Of a stretch of DNA of 64,000 nt, positions 1 through 11,719 are shown one piece after another (the first letter of the stretch is position 1; every line of letters starts with the position of its first letter). Both the position numbers and the translations under genes were made by a program. Source of the stretch: Torreya grandis (Eukaryota; Streptophyta; Pinopsida; Cupressales; Taxaceae); assembly GCA_037957365.1 (NCBI GenBank), contig JARHVA010000316.1, positions 2,170,001 through 2,234,000 of the forward strand, read 5' to 3'. A model generated the notes under the pieces. It made no database searches. It was not told where the DNA came from and was given only the letters and a program-made list of their open reading frames with translations.

Positions 1-1920
1 TATTGAGAATTTCTAATTAATGTAGCCATTTTCCTTGATATTCACTATCTTTAATGATGTCTTTTAAGAATACTTGTAAGAAGGGAATTTCCAATTATAT
101 AGGAAAGAATTGTCTCTATTATATAAACATGAGACTATAAAATAACATTTGTTGGTGTATGCACAGTTATACAATATGCCCAAAGTACGTAGATAATTTT
201 ATTATGCCAATATGTGTCATGTTTATCAATATTTTTACTTTAAATTTAGTGATTGTCTTATTTTTTTCTTTTTTTTCCCATCTCCTTATGTACCGGTAAT
301 ATGTAGTAGAGAAAATGTGAAGAATTTTGAATTTGGCACAAAATCACTTAACTATTTTATTTTTTAAGGATGATCCATTATCTATTATAATAGCTAATGG
401 TAATCCAAGATGTGAAATAATATATGACATCAAGAAGTGATAGATATCATATCCTATAGTAGACTATAAGGGTATGGTTTTGACTCATTGTGTAAAAACT
501 ATTGTGGTTGTGATGATGAACTTGTGATCATCTGATGATTTTAGATTTATCATTCCAATCAAATTGGAGATCAAAAGGTAAAATGACCAAGGTGAAATAA
601 TAGGTTGTGGTCATATGATGGCGCATGGTTTAAGTTGTTGTGTTTCTAATATTGTGAGCATTATTTTGCATATTCATGACATTCTTATTCCATGGAAGGT
701 GAGTAGTAACCCTACCAAAATAAATTTTAGGACATGGGTATTCCATTGAAATGACCTCCACATTCACTATCATGTACTTAAATTAAGGATAGTTTAGCTT
801 ATTATTGGTTTAAACATCAAATTCATTACCCATAAAATTCTTATTTAAATGAATAGCCTTAGATGAGAACATAACACATCAATTCATGTTGTAATTTGTG
901 TTTATCATTAGATGTTGCATTTTCTGGGATAGCAACTCAATATAAGAATTTGTATATCACTATACCATTTTGAACTTAGTATGTTGCAAGTAACCACCAA
1001 TGTATTTAAAGCATCTAGTGTTATTATAGTAACTTACATGTGTCTTATTTGATGAATGGATTCCTAAAGGCTGAAAACAAAGATCCCAAAAATTTTGATA
1101 TATCGTGAGGTACATGGAAACTAAATTTTATGTAGAATTTTGCCTAATGGCATGAGTATTAGAGAAGTACCCATCACACCATGATATAGGTAAAACTAAC
1201 AACTTAGCCCAAAAATAGAGCACCAAAGTCAAATGTGAAGCACTTCACAGAGCTAATGTTCACTTTACCATCTATTCCAATCCTCTTCCAAAGCATACTC
1301 CTAACTAACAACCTAATAATAAAAACCAAACCTCTCCCCAACCAGTCTCCAGTATTGTTGAAACCATGGTCAACCCTCATTTTTCTAATAATGAGAAAAA
1401 ATTGGTAAATATAAAAAACATGAAGTGTGTTATTTTCTAAATCAATCCTTACCATCTTAAAACAATCTAGGATAATCCTCCACAACATTTTATAACTATT
1501 GGATCTTAATACATCACCACTTTCATGTTTTCCGATAACTCAATTGTATCATCCCACCCAATATAGATCCCTTCCTTCACAACTATATCATCAAACATGG
1601 TATAATATGTTCCTTATGTATGTATAAGTTAGAATGACCTACAACAATCCTCTTTCTATTAATAGATTATGACTCAAATAAGGTCAATCAAAATGAGCTT
1701 GTGTATACTTAGTCGATTAGGGAAGGATTAATGAATTATGTAGATCTAGCAGAGGGTAACCTATAATGCAAATATCAATCAGAAAGGATTTCAAAGCCAA
1801 AGCCTATGACATAGGGATGTAGATCTCTCTAGGCATCAACAAAAGTAAATGGATTTAAACTATTGTTGTAGATATGCAAGTATAGTAAATGTTTATAAAG
1901 GGGTATAAACTAAGGTAAAG
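1..1920. other. AT-rich spacer, no recognisable gene
   Basis: Low-GC sequence with short ORFs only. The longest, on the minus strand at 1204-1488 (94 codons), is hydrophobic and matches no family I recognise. I see no RNA gene, LTR boundary or domain. It is probably eroded transposon sequence, since the adjoining block recurs elsewhere in the window. Confidence 0.5.
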
Positions 1921-2635
1921 GATGGGTTATAATGGTACGATCAATTTTAACTGGGGTTATATTTACAATAGTGGTTGATTTGAAAGGAGAGCCAAATACT
2001 AAAATGATGATTCAAGGAGTAAGGAAGGATTGTTATATCAATAAGGGTCATGTAACGATTAATCCTGCCATTAAATGTTCTATATTGAATTACAAAGAAT
2101 TTAATTAGTTAATTCTAGTTTTTAGAAATGTACTTAATAGGGAAAGTGTTCCTATCATGGCTCCATAGTAGTTGTTTTAGCTAGATATTATGGTTAAGTT
2201 TCCCAACATTGGTAATATTTATTCGTAACCTATAAATGAACCACGATAATCATCTTAAAACTGGTTCAAACTTTGGAACTCTTAATTCTTAATTCATGTG
2301 TGATGGTTGTATAAGGTCAAAAAATAAAAAAATAAACTACTATCTACTAAAATTGTTGAATTTAAATATTATCGAATAATCTAAGAAATCATTCTTATCA
2401 ATTAGTGACACCAACTCTATAAATCAATGCCCATCGTTAAATTTTTTAATGTAATCAACATTAATTTAAACATTTATTCTATTTCTCATTTTAACTTCTT
2501 TTAATCTAATTATTATTTAATATTATTTTTTTAAGATTTAGAACAGCATGCACATTTAGTATCCACAACGAATAAACTAATAGGGAAATGTTAGAATAAG
2601 GTGTCCCTGTATTAGTTTATTAGTCATTTTTAAGC
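1921..2635 (+). repeat. Dispersed repeat, copy 1 (partner at 45990-46860)
   Basis: This block aligns by eye, in the same orientation and order, with 45990-46860. Shared landmarks are a GGTTATATTTACAATA-type segment, a CAACATTGGTAATATTTATT segment, an AAATCAATGCCCATC segment and a terminal ATTAGTTTATTA segment. No ORF spans it. It is an old non-coding interspersed repeat of unknown class. This copy has a single CAACATTG unit where the partner has about three. Confidence 0.55.
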
Positions 2636-2660
2636 CGGATTAAGCCGGATTAAGCCGGAG
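2631..2660. repeat. Three tandem copies of a 10-bp unit
   Basis: TAAGCCGGAT is repeated exactly at 2631-2640 and 2641-2650, with a one-base variant at 2651-2660. It sits at the junction between the AT-rich dispersed repeat and a GC-richer island. Confidence 0.85.
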
Positions 2661-2811
2661 GGGCGAAGCCGCAGGATTCGTCTCACATCAGGACAAAATA
2701 AAAGATGCTGTTAATGCCGCATTCTAGCACTGACACACATAATAGAGAATATGCTCCGCTTGAACCCATTTTTATTGCAATCTGTCAACATCCTCAGGCA
2801 GAGACAGCAAC

Positions 2812-2979
2812 ATGGTGGCTAGAAAGGCACTGAGGATTGCAGCTCGGTATCTGTCTGAGGGTTCTTCGGCTTCTGTTCTGACCAATATCCCTGCCCAGCT
2901 GTACAGTGCGTGCATTCTGTTCCATCAAAACCCTTCTGCACTCCGTTCGGTTCTGTTCCGCGCTGTTGATTATTCTTGA
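2812..2979 (+). CDS. Possible 55-aa ORF or first-exon fragment with presequence-like N-terminus
   Basis: An ATG-to-TGA reading frame of 55 codons lies in a segment clearly GC-richer than its flanks. The product starts MVARKALRIAARYLSEG and is rich in Arg, Ala, Ser and Leu with no acidic residue before Glu16. This composition is typical of plant mitochondrial targeting presequences. The start is inferred as the first ATG in the island. I recognise no mature domain, so it may be a first exon, a gene fragment carried by a transposon, or chance. No introns or downstream exons could be assigned. The function is unknown. Confidence 0.3.
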   Translation: MVARKALRIAARYLSEGSSASVLTNIPAQLYSACILFHQNPSALRSVLFRAVDYS

Positions 2980-3329
2980 CTTTGTTCTTCAGGCTTAGAG
3001 CTTTGATTGAAGACCATTGAAAACTGCCAGCAGAATAAGGAGGGAGGGCGATGAAATTTTATTATTCCATGTAATGACGACAGAGATAGCGCTTTAGCAG
3101 TAGAACCTTCTGTATGTACTTTCTTTCTGCAGTATCTTCACTTTTGTTACTGATGATCGAGTCTATACATGGCGAATTTAAGAATTGGACATCGGACAAA
3201 AAGTAAAATTGTATGCCCACCTGCCATAGTTCAGTAATTATGGTTTTTTTTAAATCTCCATTACTCATACTAAAATTTGAATTGTTTCAAATAGTAAATA
3301 AATACGGCAAAATAACATTCTTGCTGTGC

Positions 3330-3641
3330 TCAAAGAAATATAGGGTCCGCCACCATACCTGCTAATATTTGAGCACCTTTTTTCCAACTTTCTTCCATGG
3401 CTGCAACACAGAGTCTGAAAACTTGGAAGGCACTCTTGGTAACCATCCTTCCTTGGAACGAGTCTGAAGCATTGCTCCTGTGTGGTTTGAATGGCGCTCC
3501 AAAATAGCTGTGTCTTACAATGTCAAATCCTTCTTCCAGATACTGCCGAACTCCCTGTTCCATCCCAACAGCCCACCACATAGCAAGACACTTGGAGGGA
3601 AGGAAGGAAGGTTCATAGAACACGTGTTTAAAATTTGCCAT
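3330..3641 (-). CDS. Unrecognised 103-aa ORF or exon
   Basis: A minus-strand frame of 103 codons beginning MANFKHVFYEPSFLPS has balanced amino-acid composition (several Trp, Cys, His and Met) and no low complexity, unlike most short ORFs here. Near its 3' end (about 3346-3360) the coding strand reads GCAG/GTATGG, a plausible splice donor, so it could be an exon whose last codons are intronic. It lies within the same GC-richer island as the plus-strand ORF at 2812-2979 and faces it. I do not recognise the family. The plus-strand frame at 3480-3662 is its shadow. Confidence 0.3.
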   Translation of the reverse strand: MANFKHVFYEPSFLPSKCLAMWWAVGMEQGVRQYLEEGFDIVRHSYFGAPFKPHRSNASDSFQGRMVTKSAFQVFRLCVAAMEESWKKGAQILAGMVADPIFL

Positions 3642-3661
3642 TGGTTTGGAAAGTTTTTATG

Positions 3662-4860
3662 ATATTGCTAATAATTTTAACTCTCAATATTAATGCCCAC
3701 TAGAGGCCAAGTATCTACTCATCATTTACTATTTTAAGTGGTGTGGAACTATTCCGAACCTAAGAGTCAGATAAACTTTCATAATAATTATTTTTATTTT
3801 TATTTATTTAAATATTTGTTTTATTTGTTTTTAAACTGTGTATTACAGTAGGATTCAATCTTTTAAGATTTTTCTTTAAAAGTTAAAATTGAAAAAAAAT
3901 CTCCCAAATATTGTCGGCAGTCTTTGAATAAGAAAAAAAAAATGTTAATTGGCAATTAACAAAACTCTCATAATCAGCGGCACCCTATAAGGTGAATATC
4001 AAATACCAATATAAATATATTAATATTATATATAATATTATTTATTTATCTATATATATATATAATATTTTATTATTTATTGTGTATGATATATAGTTCG
4101 GTCAATATCTCTTCCCTTATTCTATAATTAAAAAATAGATTATAATATATAAATTAAAATATATTATGATTCATATTAAATTGTATTAAAATCTATATAG
4201 TGTAAAATTAGATTATTATATACTTTTTAAATAAGATTAATAACATGTTTAGTTTGCTCTATTTTTTATTTAATCCAGAGGTTTATATCGTGGGCGAACC
4301 CTGTAAATTCATGTCACAAAGAGATAAAATGACATATTCCATCACAAATAATATGGTTTTGAATGGTGGCGGTTTGGGGGAGGTGGTGGTGCAGATCAGT
4401 TTGATAGCGTATGGCATCGTTTATTATTAAACACAAGAAAAAGACGTGAAGCGATTTGTACTCCCAAAAAAAAAATGACCATAATACATATACATTATAT
4501 ATATGTCCTTTCTACACATGGAGATAAATGCATATTTGTAGTCTGTTGAAAGTGCGGAGGGGCTTTATGAGTCCGTTGAAATCCTTGACTAAAATGGAAT
4601 ACGGTTCCACTTGAGTTGAAACAGCTAAGATTAAAAGAATGGTGGCGGTGTTGCTCTTGCACTGAGTTAAAGAAAACAAAAGAATAGAACTTGATATGGC
4701 AACAACGTTAATGTTGTTCAATGAAAATGTTGCTTCGAGAGGTTTGAACCCTGGTTGCGGTGATAACAAGGATTGCGTGAAGGCAATGAAGAAGGCAAAG
4801 AGAGTGCATGGAGCTTTAGCACTTGGATCTCTATATGAACCACCTCACAGGGGGCTTTCC
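3662..4860. other. AT-rich spacer
   Basis: Mostly very AT-rich (3780-4240 includes TATA runs). At 4330-4400 there is a short G-rich patch (GGTGGCGGTTTGGGGGAGG). Around 4512-4800 overlapping short ORFs occur on both strands, and none resembles a known domain. Confidence 0.4.
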
Positions 4861-4868
4861 CGACACAC

Positions 4869-4982
4869 TTGGCTTGTTGTCCACTCTACAGGCCATGGAT
4901 ATATCCACGAACAAGTGAGTTATCAGGATTCATCCCAAAAGAGCTGGCCCTATGCACAAAATTGCAGCGTTTGGAGTGTATT
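4869..4982 (+). pseudogene. Possible leucine-rich-repeat gene fragment
   Basis: The frame starting at 4869 reads, at about residues 17-36, LSGFIPKELALCTKLQRLE. This fits the plant extracellular LRR consensus (LSGxIPxEL, C, LxxL). Only about one repeat is visible, after which the frame runs into AT-rich sequence. If real, it is a relic of an LRR receptor-type gene. A single repeat can also arise by chance. Confidence 0.25.
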
Positions 4983-4999
4983 TGGCTAATCGATGGTAT

Positions 5000-5360
5000 T
5001 ATGCCTAATTTTCCCAAGTTTTTAAATATAAAAGTAATGCTACTAATAATTAAATATATTAGATATTATTATAATATTGTGATATATATTCATTATAAAT
5101 TATAATATTATTATTTTATTAATATAATATTATAATATACATTAACTATTATATCTATTTCATATATTTTTATAAAACTATTAAAATACATTTATTATAT
5201 TATTGTTATATTAATATATTTTATATTATAATTTAAAAAATATATCACTATAGCTATATATAAATTTAACACATTAAAATTAAATAATAGCAATAATAAT
5301 GATGATGATGTAAATATAATAATAATATATAATATAATTATCTGTATAATATATTATATT
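5000..5360. other. Very AT-rich spacer
   Basis: Almost pure A/T sequence dominated by ATATTA-type runs. No gene or structured repeat was resolved. Confidence 0.6.
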
Positions 5361-5654
5361 TGCGTCAAAGGTTTTTCTTTGGCAAGGCCATTGCATAGAT
5401 TTATCTCAGCATATAAAGATGCCAATCCTATCAAGGGATATAAACATGCCTCCAACATGGTGACTTTCATTCCCACAAGGCTTGGAAAACAATAGTGGGA
5501 TGAAGCCAATTCACTACACGAGGCCTTGAAAAGGTCCAATGTGACAGCTCTCATGGGAAACACAACCCTAGCGGAGAACATCAACAATGCAATGTACTTG
5601 GTGCTTACCTTGACAGATGTGGGTGTGAAGAGGATTTGTATGAGCTCCTAAAGG
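5361..5654 (+). pseudogene. Coding-like fossil with one in-frame stop, family unknown
   Basis: Reading in the frame from 5361 gives a coherent protein-like stretch of about 97 codons broken by a single TAG near 5489. Composition is well mixed, with phrases such as YKDANPIKGYKHASNM and WDEANSLHEALKRSNV. There is no good start codon and I recognise no family. The minus-strand ORF at 5354-5587 is the less protein-like alternative. It is probably a relic of a host gene or transposon gene. Confidence 0.3.
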
Positions 5655-5787
5655 TTCCACACCATGGTGGCATATTGAAAGAAGCTTATGTTGTATGCAT
5701 GGGTAAGAAATATAGAGAATCATTATTGGTACAATCTAAAATATGAAAAGAGCAAACCAGGGTAGTCACATATTTGAATGGATGTTT

Positions 5788-7510
5788 TCTATTGTCAAGG
5801 TGGACGAGGACATCATGAGCATTAATTTGGTTATGATAGGGCTCCACATCTCATGTGTAACTCGAATCAATGATGCAATTCCATTGATTATGGGAAAACA
5901 AATTAAGGTCCAAAAGTTGATCTTGTAGCTTCCATTCATTCACAATGCTAATGTATTAGCACCTAAAACAAATACATCAATGTTAAGACCATATGAAAAC
6001 ACCATAATCATACTACTGGAAGAAATGGCAAGGCCATGAAAAACATATTAGTCATTTTTTATTGTCAAGGGTGGATGAATGTGTCATGAGAGTCAATTTG
6101 ATTGTGGCATGGCTCCACATCTCATGTCAAAATCAAACATTGATGCAATGTTTTTGACCCTAAGACAAGACAATGAGGTCCTAGAGTCTATCTTGGGGCT
6201 TCAATTACAAAAAGGATCCACATCTAATGTGTTGCTTGCATCAATGATGTCATGTCATTGATATGGGTAGAAGACAATGAGGTATCACAATGTAATTTTG
6301 AACATGAATATTCTAAATGCCTAAATATTGGCTCAAAGCCCAATAGACATAATTGCAATTGATCATAAACTTGAGATGACACATTTCACACAGATTTAAA
6401 ATTGGGATGTAAATGATTGTTGGCACAGATCATGCTTAAGTACAATATGGAAATGATTTTCTATCAATCACATCACACCATGTGACCACCCTAGTGGATG
6501 GCTGATAAAATAATCACAATGGTCAGAGCATTTACAACTTCAATCTTGATACTGATTGTATGTACCCATGTCCACTTCAAATTTTTATCCAAATTACAAA
6601 TTTCTATTAGTTGCTTCTCATTTAGATGGTGCCATTATAATGAAAATCATTTTTTCATTGTAATCATAGAGATAGAAGGGGACAAATTATTTGAAATAGA
6701 AATGGGTTATGTCCATATTTCCTCATGTGTGTCAAACCTGAGCACCCAAAATTTGTCCAGACCCCAACACGTTGGGGTCTTCAACCATCCAATACAGATG
6801 TCACCTGAACAAAACTGAGGGCATTGTAGTTTTGACATAGTGATTGGGTAAAGAGGTTATTTATTTCCAAGAAGAATACAATCCATTACATAGACAAAAG
6901 CCTTGCATGGCGATTCAGATCCCAACTAGTCCACTCCCACATTTAATTTCCACAACCTTGTTTTGACATCCAAAGACATTCCTACAATTAATAGATCTAC
7001 CATTTTAGAATCCAGACATAATGTTCTCCATTATCTGGTGATGGGATTAAATATGTAATATAAGTTGAAAGATTTGAATGACGGCCATCCTTTACAAAGC
7101 CTCCATCAAGAGGCAAAATCCTTCTACTATTGGATGACGTAAATGGCATCATACACTACCAAACCGCTTTGTACCAACACTTCCCCTAAATTGACACTAT
7201 TCAAAACCAAGCTATTTATAATAGAATATGCCATCTTGTCTCTTTGTGAGATCAATCTGTAGGGCCCTACCCACTATGATTTTATCAATGTTAAGTGACA
7301 TGGATTGCCTCAAATTGATGCTATTAAACTCAAACTCAACTTCTAGCATTAGATTCTTTGGTTCAACATTTGCTATTGTTAAGAGTCGATGAAGATGATA
7401 TGAGGCTAATTTGATTGGAAGAAGGCTCCAAGTTTGATATGCAACTCAAATCAATAGAACAATGTCATTGATATGTAGATAAGATATTGACATTCCAGAG
7501 TATATATTAT
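5788..7510. repeat. Diverged internal repeats (about 140 bp unit)
   Basis: Three diverged direct copies of one module start near 5791, 6061 and 7374. Each runs from ATTGTCAAGG-like, through GACATCATGAG-like and TTAATTTGATTG-like segments, to GGCTCCACATCTCATGT and an AACTCAAATCAAT block. A shorter GGATCCACATCTAATGTG segment recurs at about 6206 and 7780. No ORF spans the units. Class unknown; the remainder of 5655-8100 holds nothing else I can name. Confidence 0.5.
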
Positions 7511-8100
7511 AGTGTATGTTCATCTATGGTGTCAATATATTAACACCTAGATAAATTACATCAGTTAAGAAGATTTCAAAGTGAGCTAGACGATGATGAT
7601 GAGGGACAATGATAGGGTATTTTAGGTGATATCATACTCTAGAATGCCCATATCATACACATGCCTCAACTTCATATTATTTGTTGGATTTATATACCCT
7701 GCACCCATTATAAATGGATTTGTAGTTTGTAGGGTGATGAAATCTTTTATTAACTACTTGTTATTTTATTACAAAAGGACTCCACATCTGATGTGTAGGG
7801 AGAAATACATTCAAGGTATAGAGTATTTTGTTGATTTTATTGCATTTGAAGTGAGTACTAAAGAATTTGTATAGTGCATGCAACATGGGTGCATAAGGGG
7901 GCATCATTGGTCATACATTATGAATGCCAAGGTAGATGAGTCACTAGTTGAGAGAAAAGGTGGTCTATTGACGATCTATCATAGGTGGTAGGTAGATTTG
8001 GTAGGTTTTATTCTCATGCATTACGGGATTCCCACATTGTACACTTAAAAAGGGAACATACTCCAACAATGAAAATAAAACACTTCCCAAAAAAATACAT

Positions 8101-9011
8101 TAATGCTAGAAGATGACAATAGATGATTTGCACTATAGGGGCCTAAGACCAGGCATGCAAAAGAGAATTGTGCATTAGAGATAATGCATATAGTTATACA
8201 GAGTGACTATGCACATAAATACTTAGACAAATCAAACAACACAAATTCATGGAAATCATAAGTCTTATACTTGAATAAATGCAATTTATATTCAATGAGA
8301 GTGAATAGGGAAAAGAATATTGTGATGCACAATTCATGTATGAAAAAGTAGATATGTAGAGCATACTATCTATCATTACAACTGTATATTACATCTAATA
8401 TATATTGTATCGACCATTGGTTAGATGTATATGCTACATATTTATACTATAAATACAAAAATAATTACAACTTTTTCAATTACAAAGAAGACAATTACAA
8501 GTTCATCTTCCTTGTTGGGTGATGGTTGAGCTTCCAGGTACATGGCAACTAACAGTCCAATTGGAGAACTAATAAATTCTAGGTTGAGGAGTGTTAACTG
8601 ACATGCCATGTAGTCAAATTAGGTTTACATGTGGATGTCTTGGAACTAAGATAGGTGTAGGTATGTGAGTCTATGAGCAAGTGCTAGTGAGATGTGCAGG
8701 ATTGCAAGCTAGTTTGGTGTAGAGGAGTGCACAACACTACAATTTGGTGAAATTTAGGTGCACAAGTATGCAAACAAACTCAATGCTAGTGCATGAGAGT
8801 GAGCTAAAACTTAGCACAAATAAGTGTGAAATATTGTGTAGTAGGTGTGAGTGTGATGCAAGGAGGCAAAGAATAAATGTGTACGTTGTAGGAGTTGTAC
8901 ACAGATCATTCACCCTTTCTTGAAGAGCAATGGTCTTCATCATGTCCTTGTGTATTCAAAGAAACTAAACATGAAATTATTGATATTTTCACCACTTGGA
9001 TTGATTATAAT
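8101..9011 (-). repeat. Element A 3' LTR (left end)
   Basis: This matches both LTRs of element C at 55066-55969 and 60437-61245. Shared landmarks are AATACTTAGACAAA, TTCAATGAGAGTGAATAGGG and the TATCGACC segment. A TATA-like TATAAATA lies on the minus strand at 8439-8446 in a position conserved in all three copies. The inner edge abuts a purine tract on the minus strand (AAAGTGGGGC) that would be the polypurine tract. Confidence 0.75.
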
Positions 9012-9199
9012 ATTGCCCCACTTTAACCATTCAAAACATTGGATGTGCATCATGGCAGGTGTGTGTGCCGGTTAGTTTAATGATTTGATCCTTCTTTGTA
9101 GGACACATATTTTTGATATCAAAATCAAAAGGATGTTGTGTCATTATTGGTTCAATAATTGGAGGAACCTAATGTTGGAGGAGATACATATTGAATACT

Positions 9200-10320
9200 A
9201 GGTGCATGCCCAAGTAGGGTGTCATATCAAGAATGAATGCATTCTCACCACTTACATGCAGAATGGTGTAAGACCATATCACAGATGGTTGATATTTTTG
9301 TGTGGACATTTAAAGTTCTCCTTTTGAAGATGCAACCATGGTACATTTCCAACTTAGAATGTGTATGGTGTGTAATGTGCATCATGGCACTATTTTTACT
9401 TTTCTTATGTGTGATAAAGGATATGTTAAACCTGTTGATAACAAAATTGAATGCCATCTGATAATTTCTTAGATTTTTCTACTTCATGTCCCTATGTGCA
9501 CCACTCAGTTCTAGCTACTGCATGCTATGAAATGTATAGAGGTGCGACAAGTTGAAACCCGAGACATGTCTAGAATGGACTGTGCCTCATAGAACTATGA
9601 ATCATTATGTTGTAGGCACGTTGAATGTACAATAAATTTTCATCCCAAGTGAGATCATGTGAATCTTTATACATTCATATAATATGAACAAGTATTCAAC
9701 TGATAAATTTTTATTTTTCCATGTGTTTTTGGATGAAATGATGTTAATCAGTTGAGCTTCATACCCATCAAGTCCCATAGTGCTTGCAATAAATGACTCA
9801 TAAATCATGGATCCCAATTGGATATGATGTATGCTGGGAGTCCAAAGTGAACCCAAATATGGTTGACTAATGCTTTTACATTACTAACTACATCAATGTT
9901 ATTATTTTAAGTGACCATGATAACCATATTTTGAAACCTATCCACTATCACAAACACAATGTCATGTTGGTGTTTCGTCACAGGTAACCCAATCATGAAA
10001 TCCATGTTGAAAGATTTCCATGGTCTAGATATAACTAATAGAGGTGTATAAAATCTTAGATTCCTATTTTTAGGTTTTATGATGCAACAAGGAATGCAAT
10101 ATTAGATGTGGTGTTCCACATCTATGCACATTGGCGGCTAGAAGAAGTGCATATTTAATGTGGCTAGATTATTTATCACATTAAAGTGTCTTGAGGTCTT
10201 GGTGTAGTGTGCCTCCTAGATGAGTCTTTGGCGAGGTTCACCACCATGAATACAAAGTTGATTTATCTTGTACAGAAGCTGGTTAGAAAATTAGAACTCC
10301 CAAACCTTTTTACCTTGCAT
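9200..10320 (-). pseudogene. Element A integrase remnant
   Basis: Minus-strand frames at 9605-9856 and 9245-9457 match the corresponding part of element C, where the integrase core motif WDENLLYIQHAYN is still readable. Stops and frameshifts are frequent, and the catalytic Asp and Glu residues are not recognisable in A. The domain is placed after RNase H on the minus strand, as expected for Ty3/gypsy order. Confidence 0.6.
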
Positions 10321-10559
10321 GAGGTTGGTATATGTATCTGTGAAGTCGTGATCAATTGAGTAAAGGGATACCTAGTCTGTAAAGTTATGGCCATGTGTAT
10401 CTAGCACTATGACAAGCACATGAACTAGTGGTAGGTTAAGGCAATGTGTTTCCTTGTTGTCCTTCCCTTTCTTGTGCTTGATCATGATATGGAACACTAT
10501 AGGTAATTTATCCATTTCATGTGGTATGTGTTCTCTTGCTTTCTCTATGTCCACAAGAA

Positions 10560-10720
10560 CTGAAGTGGCTTATGATTAGAATGAAAAATTATCTCCTTCC
10601 CCAATATGTAGTGACACCCTGACTTAATTTCTTGCACAATACCATACAATTATTTTTCCATGGGTGGAGTACCTTTGCACCATGTCATTAAACATCTCTA
10701 TATGGTAGGAGACCAAATGT
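10560..10720 (-). pseudogene. Element A RT-linked RNase H remnant
   Basis: The minus-strand sequence corresponds to element C 57560-57720, where the Ty3/gypsy RNase H segment YHSKKLNDTMQRHSTCEKK is legible. The A copy retains scattered matches but multiple stops. It lies between the RT and integrase remnants, in the expected order. Confidence 0.5.
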
Positions 10721-11005
10721 CCATGATGCATGAGTTTTTCAATGACTGCATAGTCAAATGTATCAATTTGAAGCTTGAAGGAATGTGTAATTTTGAGAAT
10801 TGTGAATACATGTGCTATGCAAAGGCATTGCTTAAGGGACTCAAAAGCATGTTGCTATGTAGGATTCTAGTCAAACTTATATATAATGTGTTAACTAACT
10901 GAGTGACTAAGATATGCGCAAGAAACCAAGGATGAACCTATGGTAGATATTTATAAGTCCAATAAATTTCCTTAATTTGTTGAGATTCCATGGAGTTGGC
11001 TAATT

Positions 11006-11640
11006 CTAGATCACTTTGATATTTTTTATGTCTACATGGGTTTCTACATAGTCAATGATGTAGCCCAAGTAATGGATCTGAAAAGTGCCAAATGTACACT
11101 TTGATAAGTTATCCAAAAACTTATGTTGATGTAAGATGTCTAAGACACACGTGATATGTTCCACATGCTCCTCCAAAGTCTTAATAAAAATGCCAATTCC
11201 ATTCAAGTCAATGATGACAAAAGAGTTGAGGAAAGGCTTGAGTAGATCATCCATCAAGCGCATGAAATTTGTCGACACATTGGTCAAGCCAAAAACATGA
11301 TCATTCATTTGTACAGTCCTTCCCATGTCTTAAATATTTTATTCTAGACATCTTCATGGTGGATTGAAACATGATGGCAACCTAACACTAAGTTGATTTT
11401 GGTGAAGTATTGTGTACTTATGAGCTGGTCCAAGAGGTTGTGAATGCATATTGTTTGGTACCAATTCTTCACCATGATTTTATTGAATGCATGATAGTCT
11501 AAACAAAGACACCATGTCCCATACTTCTTGGGAATGAGGACTATAATAATCCATAAAGGATAAGATCTAGGCTTGATCTTGCCATGATTGAGGAGCTTTT
11601 GTATTTGGTGCTAAACTTCATCATTCTCCCATACTAATCT
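11006..11640 (-). pseudogene. Element A reverse transcriptase remnant
   Basis: The open frame at 11006-11326 (106 codons) reads FGLTNVSTNFMRLMDDLL, then FLNSFVIIDLNGIGIFIKT, then LDNLSKCTFGTFQIHYLGYI. These are the classic Ty3/gypsy RT blocks around the catalytic motif. Upstream (to about 11640), DYHAFNKIMVKN and DQLISTQYFTKINL-type blocks are visible through stops. The usual YxDD is DLNG here, so the active site is lost. Element C keeps YLDD at the same place. Confidence 0.8.
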
Positions 11641-11714
11641 ATGAGAGAGATATTTATTTATTAAAGGGTATATAAAAACCAAATAAATTCCATTTTTTAC
11701 CACATAGTGCATTG

Positions 11715-11719
11715 GTAGG
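11715..11719. repeat. Target-site duplication of element B (left)
   Basis: GTAGG at 11715-11719 is repeated exactly at 42520-42524. It flanks the two LTR ends of element B, a 5-bp duplication as expected for an LTR retrotransposon. Confidence 0.85.

Larger units (their letters stand above)
8101..11714 (-). mobile_element. Element A, left part: degraded minus-strand Ty3/gypsy-like LTR retrotransposon
   Basis: Along its length this region matches element C (55066 to about 61245) in order and orientation: LTR, integrase, RNase H, then RT reading on the minus strand. It stops abruptly at 11714, where element B begins, and the same alignment to C resumes at 42525. A and B are therefore host and insert. 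The GTAGG target-site duplication flanks B. A lacks its gag 5' part and 5' LTR, so it was truncated as well as interrupted. Confidence 0.85.

Noticed and set aside
4696..4989. 97-aa ORF upstream of the LRR-like fragment
   Set aside because: In the LRR-like part this frame gives unrelated sequence; no family recognised, so it was not called.
6498..6818. 106-aa ORF
   Set aside because: Low-complexity AT-rich context, no domain, no start context and no conservation seen; long enough to arise by chance.
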